Of a stretch of DNA of 23,370 nt, positions 7,284 through 14,932 are shown one piece after another. Made by a program: the position numbers and the translations under genes. This DNA comes from an uncultured Clostridia bacterium (GTDB lineage: Bacteria; Bacillota; Clostridia; Oscillospirales; Acutalibacteraceae), in NCBI GenBank assembly GCA_946004305.1, contig CAMFZJ010000004.1:1-23370 (forward strand). Reading direction: 5' to 3'. Under the pieces are notes generated by a model. It was not told where the DNA came from. It worked only from the letters and a program-made list of their open reading frames with translations, and ran no database searches. How positions within the stretch are numbered: position 1 is the stretch's first letter; the number at the start of each line of letters is the position of its first letter.

Positions 7284-8552
7284 ATGTCTGCTCCTTTAGC
7301 TGACCGCTTACGTCCTGAAACTCTTGATGACATAGTAGGACAGAAACATTTGCTTGGTGAAAATATGCCCCTGCGCAAAATTATTGAAAGCGGTGAAATT
7401 CCAAATTTAATATTTTACGGTCCTTCCGGAGTAGGCAAAACTACCCTTGCTACATACATAGCAAAAAAGACTAACCGAAGCTTTAAAAAGCTAAACGGTA
7501 CTACAGCCTCCACAGCGGATATTAAGGAAGTTTTTGCAAGCCTTGATACCTTTATGGGACTTAACGGAGTGCTTTTGTATCTTGATGAAATCCAGTATTT
7601 CAACAAAAAACAGCAGCAAACTCTCCTTGAGTATATAGAAAACGGCAAAATAACGCTTATTGCCTCTACTACGGAAAATCCATACTTTTATGTGTATAAT
7701 GCTATTTTGTCACGAAGCACGGTTTTTGAGTTCAAAACTGTTGAGGCTGATGAAGTTGAGAAGGCTGTAAGACGCGGATTTAATATTCTTTCACAGGAAC
7801 AGGGCATTGAAATTGAAACAAGTGATGAAGTTGTTTCTTATATAGCAACTGCCTGTGGGGGAGATGTAAGAAAAGCTATGAATTCCGTTGAGCTTTCCAC
7901 CCTTGCAACCACCGAAAAAGACGGCAAGAAAACCATTGATATTTCCACGGTAACTGCCCTTACTCAGAAATCTAACCTTAGATATGATAAAGACGGAGAT
8001 CAGCATTATGACATACTTTCTGCTTATCAGAAAAGTATGCGCGGTTCAGATGCAAACGCAGCCTTGCATTATCTTGCAAGACTTTTGGAAGCGGGAGATC
8101 TGCCCTCGGCCTGCAGAAGATTAATGGTTTGTGCCTGTGAAGATGTAGGACTTGCTTATCCTCAGCTTTTGCCTATTGTAAAGAGCTGTGTCGATATGGC
8201 GTTGCAGGTTGGCTTGCCGGAAGCAAGAATCCCCCTTGCCGATGCAGTAATAATGGTTTGTAATGCCCCAAAGTCCAATTCAGCTTATATGGGCATTAAC
8301 AGGGCTATGGCTGATGTAAAAGCAGGTAAAGCCGGACCTATCCCACGAACACTTCAAAATAAGCATTTTGACGGTGAGGATAACCCTAACAAGGGTCAGT
8401 TTTATAATTATCCTCACGATTTTCCTAATCACTATGTTCAGCAACAGTATCTACCGGACAACTTAAAGGACGCTGTATATTATGAATACGGGGACAACAA
8501 AAGTGAACAGGCTTTCAAAGCTTATTGGGATAAAATCAAAAATAATAGCTGA
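7284..8552 (+). CDS. rarA: Replication-associated recombination protein A (RarA/MgsA), AAA+ ATPase
   Basis: A 422-residue protein of the MgsA/WRNIP1 family, a clamp-loader-like ATPase that acts at stalled replication forks. The N-terminus (PLADRLRPETLDDIVGQKHLL) is typical. Walker A is GPSGVGKT (46-53), Walker B LLYLDE (97-102), sensor 1 is in IASTTENP (126-133) and the likely arginine finger is in LSRS (142-145). The C-terminal half has the tetramerisation region and the ending HFPNHYVQQQYLPD characteristic of the family. TGAGGT precedes the ATG. It is probably co-transcribed with glyA and is closed by a strong terminator. Confidence 0.95.
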   Translation: MSAPLADRLRPETLDDIVGQKHLLGENMPLRKIIESGEIPNLIFYGPSGVGKTTLATYIAKKTNRSFKKLNGTTASTADIKEVFASLDTFMGLNGVLLYLDEIQYFNKKQQQTLLEYIENGKITLIASTTENPYFYVYNAILSRSTVFEFKTVEADEVEKAVRRGFNILSQEQGIEIETSDEVVSYIATACGGDVRKAMNSVELSTLATTEKDGKKTIDISTVTALTQKSNLRYDKDGDQHYDILSAYQKSMRGSDANAALHYLARLLEAGDLPSACRRLMVCACEDVGLAYPQLLPIVKSCVDMALQVGLPEARIPLADAVIMVCNAPKSNSAYMGINRAMADVKAGKAGPIPRTLQNKHFDGEDNPNKGQFYNYPHDFPNHYVQQQYLPDNLKDAVYYEYGDNKSEQAFKAYWDKIKNNS

Positions 8553-8592
8553 ACAAAAAAATCACAACTTCAAAATAAATTTTGACACTTTT

Positions 8593-8625
8593 AACCGCCG
8601 AATTTTAATTCGGCGGTTATTTTTC
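8593..8625 (+). terminator. Rho-independent terminator of glyA-rarA
   Basis: A perfect 12-base stem, AACCGCCGAATT and AATTCGGCGGTT, with a 2-base central gap (four to six unpaired bases in practice), followed by ATTTTTC. It lies about 40 bases past the rarA stop. Confidence 0.93.
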
Positions 8626-8700
8626 TAAAATGTTAAAAATTAATTGTTAAAATTGCATAAAATTTGGTAGTAAAATTTGTCATTTCGGCAATAAGTATTA

Positions 8701-8713
8701 TTCTAAATTAGAA
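8701..8713 (+). promoter_or_regulatory. Palindrome TTCTAAATTAGAA at the -35 region: possible operator
   Basis: A perfect 6-1-6 inverted repeat ending 22 bases before the -10 of the starch operon, so it overlaps the expected -35 position. A regulator dimer bound there could block or replace RNA polymerase contact. No regulator gene lies nearby, and AT-rich palindromes also occur by chance. Confidence 0.35.
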
Positions 8714-8732
8714 AATAAATTTCCCCACCCTT

Positions 8733-8741
8733 TGATATAAT
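8733..8741 (+). promoter_or_regulatory. Extended -10 promoter of the starch operon
   Basis: TGATATAAT is a perfect TATAAT with the TGn extension. No good -35 is found 16-18 bases upstream, which fits an extended -10 or an activated promoter. It leaves a leader of about 60 bases ending in AAGGAGGT. Confidence 0.55.
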
Positions 8742-8810
8742 CATAATAACAGAGAATTCAACAATGGAGAAGTTTTGAAATCTCGGATTTACTAAGGAGG
8801 TAAATTTAAA

Positions 8811-10535
8811 ATGAAAGGTAAAAAGATTAAGCTAATCAGCCTTATTTTGGCAGTAATTCTGGTAGTTTCCTGCACTGCAGTTGCAGGTGTATCAGTTTCT
8901 GCTGTGACTGGTTCAGCCGGCGAAGTAGTTTACTTCGACAACTCTGTTACTAAATGGAGTACAGTTAACTGCTATATGTGGTCTGACTCAGCAGGCAACA
9001 ACGGATCATGGCCGGGCAAACCCATGACAAATATTGAGGGTGATATCTGGGCTTACAGTCTGGATAATTCCTATGACAAGGTTATTTTCTCAGGCAACGG
9101 CACTCAGTCCGATGACCTTGTTTACGAAGGCTCAGGCAAGGTTGCAAAGCCAAACTCAACAAACAACAAGTTTGCAGTAACTTGGTCTGATTATACAGGC
9201 GCAGCTACTGTACCAACATCTGCAACACAGGCTCCCACACAGGCAACACAGGGTGATACTCCAACAACACCTGCAGGCTCTGTCGGAAGCGTGTATTGTC
9301 AGAATGATGCAGGCTGGTCAACAGTATATTGCTATATGTGGAATAGTGATAGTGACAAGAATGCGGCATGGCCGGGTGTTAAGATGACAGACCTTGGCGA
9401 CGGCGTTTGGGAATACAATTATTCCAAGAATTACGCTAAAGTAATTTTCAACGGCGGTAGTGACAGTAACAAGACACTCGACCTTACTTTCCCCGGTGAC
9501 AGCCAGATTTGTAACAACAAGACCGGTGCCTGGGAACCTTACAGCTCAAGCCCTGTAAAGATTTCTGCGTTGACAACAGACATAAAGTCACCTGCATATA
9601 CAACCTGCAACATTAAGATTACAGCTACAGCTAAATCTTCCGAGGGTGACTTAACCTACAAGTTTACAATTAATGACACAGTTGTTTCTGAGAGTTCATC
9701 TCCTTCTGTAGTTTGGACACCTACATCTGCAGGTGATTACACAATTACAGTTGATGTAACCGACACAGCAGGAAACACAAACTCCCGCTCTATAAGCTAT
9801 AAAATTGAAGATGCTACTTTCCTTGAGAAAGCGTTTATCAAGGCTTTCTCTAACAGCCTCGGAACATCTGTGCAGATTAAGAGAAATACATCGATCACAT
9901 TTACAACTGATGCTATCGGCGGTAAAACAGGAACAAACCTGTTGTTCTATAAGTTCGTGGTTACAGATCCTGACGGTGTTAATAATGTAGCTTATTACAC
10001 ATTGAACAACAAATATACATATACACCTTCTAAGCTTGGTGTTTATACTATTAAGGCTTTTGTTCAGAACAGTAATAATGACACAATTAACCAAACATAT
10101 AAGTATAACTGTGTAGATGCAGTTGATGAAACACCTGATTCAACACTTCCGCCTGTTACAACTCCGACTCAGGTTCCAACACAGAAGCCTACTCAGGCTC
10201 CAACACAGGCTCCTACTCAGGCACCAACACAGGCTCCTACTCAGGCTCCAACACAGGGACCAACACAGGCTCCTACACAGGCACCAACTCAGGGACCAAC
10301 TCAGGGAGAAGTTACACCTACTACTGCTCCTGTAACAGTTGCAGAGCCTAAGCTTGGTGACGTAAACGGAGATGGATTCATTAATGTTGATGACGCTACA
10401 CAAATTCAGAAGCACGTTGCTTCATTAATTATTATCGATACAAAATATGCCGATACTGACAAGGACGGCAGAATTACAGTTAAGGATGCAACAAGGATTC
10501 AGAAGTTTGCATGTAATATGATTTCAGAATTATAA
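8811..10535 (+). CDS. Secreted starch-binding protein with two CBM26-like modules and a dockerin (amylosome component)
   Basis: A 574-residue protein with no catalytic domain seen. Residues 1-31 are a signal peptide (ending SVSA). Two related modules at about 38-128 and 158-246 share VYF/VYC, W(S)TVxCYMW, WPG, KMTD/PMTN, the W-Y pair and KVIF; these are hallmarks of CBM26-type starch-binding modules, in which aromatic residues stack on glucose rings. Two Ig-like/Y_Y_Y-like beta domains follow (about 248-334 and 338-436). Residues 452-499 are a Thr-Gln-Ala-Pro repeat linker. Residues 515-571 are a type I dockerin with Ca loops in DVNGDGFINVDDA and DTDKDGRITVKDA. It probably plugs into a cell-surface cohesin and holds starch near the cell. 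AAGGAGGT lies nine bases before the ATG. The amylase gene starts 13 bases past its stop. Confidence 0.9.
   Translation: MKGKKIKLISLILAVILVVSCTAVAGVSVSAVTGSAGEVVYFDNSVTKWSTVNCYMWSDSAGNNGSWPGKPMTNIEGDIWAYSLDNSYDKVIFSGNGTQSDDLVYEGSGKVAKPNSTNNKFAVTWSDYTGAATVPTSATQAPTQATQGDTPTTPAGSVGSVYCQNDAGWSTVYCYMWNSDSDKNAAWPGVKMTDLGDGVWEYNYSKNYAKVIFNGGSDSNKTLDLTFPGDSQICNNKTGAWEPYSSSPVKISALTTDIKSPAYTTCNIKITATAKSSEGDLTYKFTINDTVVSESSSPSVVWTPTSAGDYTITVDVTDTAGNTNSRSISYKIEDATFLEKAFIKAFSNSLGTSVQIKRNTSITFTTDAIGGKTGTNLLFYKFVVTDPDGVNNVAYYTLNNKYTYTPSKLGVYTIKAFVQNSNNDTINQTYKYNCVDAVDETPDSTLPPVTTPTQVPTQKPTQAPTQAPTQAPTQAPTQAPTQGPTQAPTQAPTQGPTQGEVTPTTAPVTVAEPKLGDVNGDGFINVDDATQIQKHVASLIIIDTKYADTDKDGRITVKDATRIQKFACNMISEL
10164..10307 (+). 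repeat. Tandem repeat coding for a PTQA linker
   Basis: Nine- to twelve-base units (CAGGCTCCTACT, CAGGCTCCAACA, CAGGGACCAACA) repeat in frame and encode P-T-Q-A/G. They form the flexible linker before the dockerin. The array also leaves other frames open on both strands, which creates spurious ORFs. Confidence 0.85.
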
Positions 10536-10548
10536 GGAGGATTGACAA

Positions 10549-12969
10549 ATGACTAACTTTAAAAAGATAGTTGCTCTGCTCCTTACACTTGCACTTTTAG
10601 TATCTGTTGGCGTAATGACTGCTCAGGCAGCAAGTACTGATGCTAAAGATACGGCAGCGGCAACAGGAATTATAGTTCACTATAAAAGTGAAACAGCTCC
10701 TTATGTTTATTACTGGAACTCACTTCCTAAGAATATTGAAACCGAATATCCCGGCGTTGCAATGACAAAGGATATTTCTCAGGGTGAAAACTGGTACACT
10801 TATTCATTCAAAGATGTAACAAAAATTAATATGCTCTTTACCGACAAAGACGGTAAGCAGCTTTCCGGTGAACTTACAAGACGTTCCGGTGAATGGTGGT
10901 ACACAGGAAGGTCATGGCGTTCAACAAACCCTGACAAGGCTGATCCTGTAAGCAGTATTGACTTCCGTGAGGAAACAATCTATTTCGTAATGACAACCCG
11001 TTTCTATGACGGTGATACCGGCAACAACGTTCACTGCTGGGATGATGGTCAGGCAGGCAACCCTGACAGCGACCCTGCATGGCGTGGTGACTTCAAGGGT
11101 CTTGCAGAAAAACTTGACTACATCAAGGCTTTAGGCTTCTCAGCAATTTGGGTAACTCCTATTGTTGAAAATGCATCAGGCTATGACTATCACGGCTATC
11201 ACGCAATGAACCTTTCAAAGGTTGACAGACGTTATGAAAGTGATGACTTTACTTTCCAGGATCTTATTGATGCAGCTCATAGTAAGGGTATGAAGATTGT
11301 TCAGGACGTAGTTCTCCAGCATACAGGTAACTTCGGCGAAGCATTCTTCAGTCATCTGTTTGATAAGAATGAAGCTGATATGTTTAACAGCGATATCACA
11401 AAAACAGGTGTAATTAACAATGAGATAGTTCCATCCGATTATCTGCTCGACACCTATGGATTAAGCTCCCCTGAAGAATATTGGGCACAGAAACCGGGTA
11501 TTCAGTATCAGCAAAGACTTAACCTTATGAAGAATGTTACCTATACAGGTGACAACGGTAACTCAACCGGACCTCAGCCTGCTGATCAGGACTTTGGAAT
11601 GGATAAGATTTCAACAAGTGATGTTTATAATCCAAACAACTATTATCACACAGGTTATTTCCAGAGCCCAAACTATGATGACTGGACAACAAAATTCTCA
11701 CAGATTGCCGGCGACTGCGTTGACTTAAACACAGAAAATCCGGCAGTTGCAGAATATGTTGTTGATTCATACAGCAAGTTTATTGATATGGGTGTTGACG
11801 CCTTCCGTGTAGATACAGTACGTCACATTCCAAGACTTTCTCTAAACCTTATGTTCAACCAGCAGCTGATGGATGCTGCCGCTGATTCAGGTAATCCAAA
11901 CTTCTATATGTTTGGTGAAATCTGTACTCGTTACACAAGCGTGTGGTACAGAGGCCACGCCGAAGAATCTACTCCATACTACACATGGAAAGAGCCTAAC
12001 TCAAAGTGGGCTGAAATGTGGAACTGGGGCACAGATGCAAATGCTGTTAATGAAAATATGAACCTTGTACTTCAGCATTATCTTGAAGAAGATAACTATA
12101 ATGGTAATATGGACAAAACTCAGCCTAAGTCTGATAACGCATTCTTAGATGGAGTTACATATCACGGCTCAGACCGTTCAATGGCATCAGGTATGGATGC
12201 TATCGACTTCCAGATGCACAGAATGTTCGGTGATGCTAAAAACGCATTCAACTTTGCAAAAGGCAACGATCAGTATTATAATGACGCAACATACAGCGTA
12301 ATGTACGTTGACTCACACGACTATGCTCCTGAGCAGCCACAGGAAACTACACGTTTCACAGGCGGTACACAAACATGGGCTGAGAATATGGACTTAATGT
12401 TCACATTCCGCGGTATCCCTTGTGTATATTATGGTTCAGAAGTAGAGTTCAAGAAGGGTGCTCTTATTGATAAAGGCCCATTGATTTCTCTTGAGGAATC
12501 AGGACGTGCTTACTACGGTGACTATCTTGAGGGTAATGTTACAGCTACTGACTTCAGCGAATACACAGCTTCAGGCACAGTTAAAGATACACTTGATTCA
12601 CCGCTTTCAAAGCATCTTTCAAAGGTTAACGCAATCCGCCGTGCTATCCCTGCTCTCCAGAAGGGACAGTACACAGCTTCTTCTTCATATGTAAGCGGTA
12701 CAGGTATGAACTTCATCAGAAGATATACTGACAATAAGGAAGGCATTGATTCACTTGCTCTTGTTTCAATAAGCGGTTCAGGTACATTCAAGAACATTCC
12801 AAACGGCACATATATAGACGCTGTTACAGGTGATGTTCAGAACGTTACTAACGGCACACTGACAACTCCTACTGTAGGCAAGGCTAATATGAGAGTTTAT
12901 GTATGCTGTGCAACAGGTTTTACACGTATTGACGGCCCTATAGGCGGTTCTTCAGATTACTTAAAGTAA
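10549..12969 (+). CDS. Secreted GH13 alpha-amylase with N-terminal CBM26-like module
   Basis: An 806-residue protein. Residues 1-27 are a signal peptide (AQA). Residues of about 40-127 form a CBM26-like starch-binding module (VHYKS, YVYYWN, YPGVAM, YTYSF). The GH13 barrel runs from about 140 to 680: region I DVVLQH (253-258), region II AFRVDTVRH with the nucleophile Asp422, region III FGEICT with the acid/base Glu457, and region IV YVDSHD with Asp591. A beta-sandwich C domain ends the protein. Region I has Gln where Asn is usual. All catalytic residues are intact, so endo-cleavage of alpha-1,4-glucans is expected. There is no dockerin and no sortase motif, so it should be released or held by its own CBM, unlike its operon partner. 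AAGGAGG overlaps the upstream stop, with eight bases to the ATG. The exact GH13 subfamily is not assignable by eye. Confidence 0.93.
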   Translation: MTNFKKIVALLLTLALLVSVGVMTAQAASTDAKDTAAATGIIVHYKSETAPYVYYWNSLPKNIETEYPGVAMTKDISQGENWYTYSFKDVTKINMLFTDKDGKQLSGELTRRSGEWWYTGRSWRSTNPDKADPVSSIDFREETIYFVMTTRFYDGDTGNNVHCWDDGQAGNPDSDPAWRGDFKGLAEKLDYIKALGFSAIWVTPIVENASGYDYHGYHAMNLSKVDRRYESDDFTFQDLIDAAHSKGMKIVQDVVLQHTGNFGEAFFSHLFDKNEADMFNSDITKTGVINNEIVPSDYLLDTYGLSSPEEYWAQKPGIQYQQRLNLMKNVTYTGDNGNSTGPQPADQDFGMDKISTSDVYNPNNYYHTGYFQSPNYDDWTTKFSQIAGDCVDLNTENPAVAEYVVDSYSKFIDMGVDAFRVDTVRHIPRLSLNLMFNQQLMDAAADSGNPNFYMFGEICTRYTSVWYRGHAEESTPYYTWKEPNSKWAEMWNWGTDANAVNENMNLVLQHYLEEDNYNGNMDKTQPKSDNAFLDGVTYHGSDRSMASGMDAIDFQMHRMFGDAKNAFNFAKGNDQYYNDATYSVMYVDSHDYAPEQPQETTRFTGGTQTWAENMDLMFTFRGIPCVYYGSEVEFKKGALIDKGPLISLEESGRAYYGDYLEGNVTATDFSEYTASGTVKDTLDSPLSKHLSKVNAIRRAIPALQKGQYTASSSYVSGTGMNFIRRYTDNKEGIDSLALVSISGSGTFKNIPNGTYIDAVTGDVQNVTNGTLTTPTVGKANMRVYVCCATGFTRIDGPIGGSSDYLK

Positions 12970-12993
12970 TAAAACTTTTTCATTGATTAATTG

Positions 12994-13020
12994 CCGGGCT
13001 GCTCAAATTGGGCAGCCCGG
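12994..13020 (+). terminator. Terminator of the starch operon
   Basis: A GC-rich stem CCGGGCTGC / GCAGCCCGG with a 9-base loop, 25 bases past the amylase stop. The following tract (TATAAATATG) is poor in T, so termination may be partial; the next promoter starts 11 bases later. Confidence 0.75.
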
Positions 13021-13030
13021 TATAAATATG

Positions 13031-13059
13031 TTGACAAAATTTACAAAATGTATTATAAT
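13031..13059 (+). promoter_or_regulatory. Consensus vegetative promoter of the Mn2+ efflux operon
   Basis: A perfect TTGACA at 13031-13036, a 17-base spacer, and a perfect TATAAT at 13054-13059. Such a strong constitutive promoter fits control by the downstream riboswitch rather than at initiation. Confidence 0.92.
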
Positions 13060-13069
13060 CTTTCTGTTC

Positions 13070-13158
13070 CCATGGGGGAGTAGTTCGCACGATAGTGTGA
13101 TTTGTCAACAACCGCGATGTATTTACATCTGGCAAATCTTAATGAACGAGACTCATGT
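13070..13158 (+). promoter_or_regulatory. yybP-ykoY (Mn2+-sensing) riboswitch aptamer
   Basis: The leader has the family signature GGGGGAGTAG near the 5' end, an internal GTCAACA, and ACGAGACTC at the 3' end. P1 can form from CATGGG (13071-13076) with CTCATG (13152-13157). Inner stems TCGCAC/GTGTGA, GATTTG/CAAATC and GATGT/ACATC are also visible. The family binds Mn2+ (with Mg2+) and turns on efflux genes. The 3' strand of P1 is also the 5' arm of the terminator that follows, so metal-stabilised P1 would prevent termination (an ON switch). The next gene is mntP, a known target. Confidence 0.9.
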
Positions 13159-13190
13159 GTGCTTTTTCTGCACACATTGAGTCTTTTTTT
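13150..13190 (+). terminator. Riboswitch expression-platform terminator
   Basis: The stem GACTCATGTGTGC / GCACACATTGAGTC has one bulged T, a loop of CT-rich bases, and seven Ts after it. Its 5' arm overlaps the 3' side of aptamer stem P1 (13152-13157), so the two structures exclude each other. It ends about 95 bases before the mntP start. Confidence 0.92.
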
Positions 13191-13284
13191 GTTATTTTAA
13201 ATTGTATATCTGAATACTATTAAAATATACTTAATAGTGATTTATATTGTGAGTGGGATAATAAAAAGAGGGGAGTTATTTTCT

Positions 13285-13866
13285 TTGAATTTATTTATCG
13301 AGCTTTTCCTATTAGGTGTAGGACTTGCTATGGACGCTTTTGCAGTATCAATCTGTAAAGGGCTTTCAATGACAAAGGTTAATAAGCTGCAAGCTGTTAT
13401 TATTGGTTTGTTCTTTGGAGGCTTTCAGGCTCTTATGCCTTTAGTAGGTTGGCTCTTAGGTGTCGGATTTCAACAATACATTGAAGCCGTTGACCATTGG
13501 GTTGCTTTTGCACTTCTTGCTTTTATAGGAGGAAAAATGATTTTTGAAGCTTTTTCTCCTGAGGATACCGAGCAAGAAAACAAAATGGACCGGCCTTTAA
13601 ATATAAAGGAAATGATTGTACTTGCTTTTGCAACAAGTATAGATGCGCTGGCAGTAGGTGTAACCTTTGCCTTCCTGGATTATCCGATTTTTGAATCAAT
13701 CTCAATTATTGGTGTTGTAACTTTTATTATCTCAGTCTTGGGCGTATTCATCGGAAACTTTTTTGGAAGCAAATATAAAAATAAAGCTGAATTTGCCGGA
13801 GGAGTCATATTGATATTAATAGGGCTGAAAATATTACTTGAGGGACTTGAGCTAATTCACTTTTAA
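13285..13866 (+). CDS. mntP: Manganese efflux pump MntP
   Basis: A 193-residue, six-helix inner-membrane protein that exports Mn2+. Two inverted-repeat halves show the paired motifs AMDAFAVS (Asp17) and SIDALAVG (Asp120) in helices, with GLFFGGFQALMP and GGKMIFEAF between them. The start is TTG at 13285, nine bases after GGGGAG, which gives the family N-terminus MNLFIELFLLGVGLAMD. The frame stays open upstream to a GTG at 13237, but that start has no ribosome binding site and would add an atypical 16-residue tail. It lies directly behind a yybP-ykoY riboswitch, which supports the metal assignment. Next in the operon is a cation exchanger. Confidence 0.93.
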   Translation: MNLFIELFLLGVGLAMDAFAVSICKGLSMTKVNKLQAVIIGLFFGGFQALMPLVGWLLGVGFQQYIEAVDHWVAFALLAFIGGKMIFEAFSPEDTEQENKMDRPLNIKEMIVLAFATSIDALAVGVTFAFLDYPIFESISIIGVVTFIISVLGVFIGNFFGSKYKNKAEFAGGVILILIGLKILLEGLELIHF

Positions 13867-13884
13867 AATTTTTGGAGGTAGATT

Positions 13885-14838
13885 ATGATAGAAATGCTAA
13901 AAGCAGCAGTGGTGCTTCTTGTAGGCTTTGTGTTATTGATAAAGGGTGCAGACTTTTTTGTTGACGGCAGTTCGTCAGTTGCTAAGAGGTTAAGAGTCCC
14001 ATCAATTATCATTGGACTTACAATTGTTGCAATGGGTACCAGCTTGCCTGAATTTGCAGTTAGTGTTACTGCGTCAATTTCAAACAACAATGAGCTGGCT
14101 GTCAGTAATGCTGTAGGCTCAAACATTTTTAATTTGTTGGTAGTTGGCGGTAGTTGCGCTCTTTTCTCCCCACTTATGATAAAAGTCAAAACATTAAAAA
14201 ATGAATTTCCACTTTCTATTATTTGCGGAATTTTACTCTTTGTTCTTGGATTTATTGGAATGTCCCTTGGTGTTTTAGACGGTATAATTTTTACAGTTAT
14301 TTTTATAGCTTATCTTTTATGGATGATATTTTCTGCTAAGAAAGCAAGAGCAAATATTGATACTTCCGATGAAAATGATAATTACAAAATTCTTCCCATA
14401 TGGCAATGCCTACTCTTTATAATTGGCGGAGGAGTTGCTATAAAATTCGGCGGAGATTTTGTTGTAAACGGAGCATCGGTTATAGCCGCCGGATTTGGAC
14501 TGAGCCAAAACCTTATCGGACTTACTGTAGTTGCTTTGGGAACAAGCCTGCCCGAACTTGTAACTTCAATTATTGCCGCCAGAAAAAAAGAAGTTGATAT
14601 GGCTCTCGGTAATATAATCGGATCCAATATTTTCAATATTTTATTTGTATTGGGTATAGCCGCTACAATCAGTCCTGTATCAGTAATTACTGAAAATTTA
14701 ATTGATATTATTATCCTTACGGTTGTCAGCCTGATTGTATATGTTTTCGCAATTACCAAAAAGAGAATAAACAAAATTGAGGGCTTATTTATGCTTTTGA
14801 TCTATGGAGCATACCTCGTTTATATTTGCATAAGATAG
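13885..14838 (+). CDS. CaCA-superfamily Na+/Ca2+ exchanger-like transporter (YrbG type)
   Basis: A 317-residue protein with about ten transmembrane helices in two homologous halves. The alpha repeats are clear: TIVAMGTSLPEFAVS with NAVGSNIFN (about 47-83) and TVVALGTSLPELVTS with NIIGSNIFN (about 214-251). The Glu of each GTSLPE (Glu56, Glu223) is a cation ligand in this superfamily. The loop between the halves is short and hydrophilic (about 152-168). It exchanges divalent cations against Na+ or H+. The ion is not readable from sequence, but the position behind mntP and an Mn2+ riboswitch makes Mn2+ or Ca2+ removal likely. GGAGGT lies five bases before the ATG, 18 bases past the mntP stop. 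Confidence 0.88.
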   Translation: MIEMLKAAVVLLVGFVLLIKGADFFVDGSSSVAKRLRVPSIIIGLTIVAMGTSLPEFAVSVTASISNNNELAVSNAVGSNIFNLLVVGGSCALFSPLMIKVKTLKNEFPLSIICGILLFVLGFIGMSLGVLDGIIFTVIFIAYLLWMIFSAKKARANIDTSDENDNYKILPIWQCLLFIIGGGVAIKFGGDFVVNGASVIAAGFGLSQNLIGLTVVALGTSLPELVTSIIAARKKEVDMALGNIIGSNIFNILFVLGIAATISPVSVITENLIDIIILTVVSLIVYVFAITKKRINKIEGLFMLLIYGAYLVYICIR

Positions 14839-14850
14839 ATAGCTTTTTTA

Positions 14851-14878
14851 ACAGAGTGCTTAAGGGCACTCTGTTTTT
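14851..14878 (+). terminator. Terminator of the mntP-exchanger operon
   Basis: A perfect stem ACAGAGTGC / GCACTCTGT with a 6-base loop, followed by TTTTCTGTTT. It starts 12 bases past the exchanger stop. Confidence 0.93.
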
Positions 14879-14932
14879 CTGTTTATAAGTATATTTTTCA
14901 CATAATAAAATATATATTAATTGGTGATTGTT

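Noticed and set aside
8583..8588. TTGACA as a -35 box
   Set aside because: No -10 lies 16-18 bases on; that stretch is the glyA-rarA terminator.
9696..10094. 132-codon minus-strand frame
   Set aside because: It is antisense to the Ig-like domains of the starch-binding protein; Cys-rich with no coherent fold and no ribosome site.
10164..10307. Possible CRISPR-like array
   Set aside because: Units are 9-12 bases, contiguous, in frame and without spacers; it is a coding linker.
10117..10415. Leu/Arg/Gln-rich and Ser/Leu/Cys-rich frames on both strands
   Set aside because: These are shadow frames of the P-T-Q-A linker repeat.
10543..10548. TTGACA before the amylase gene
   Set aside because: It lies between the ribosome site and the ATG, so it cannot drive that start, and no -10 follows.
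12983..13180. Plus-strand 65-codon open frame
   Set aside because: It lies across a terminator hairpin, a consensus promoter and the Mn2+ riboswitch; structure explains the sequence and there is no ribosome binding site.
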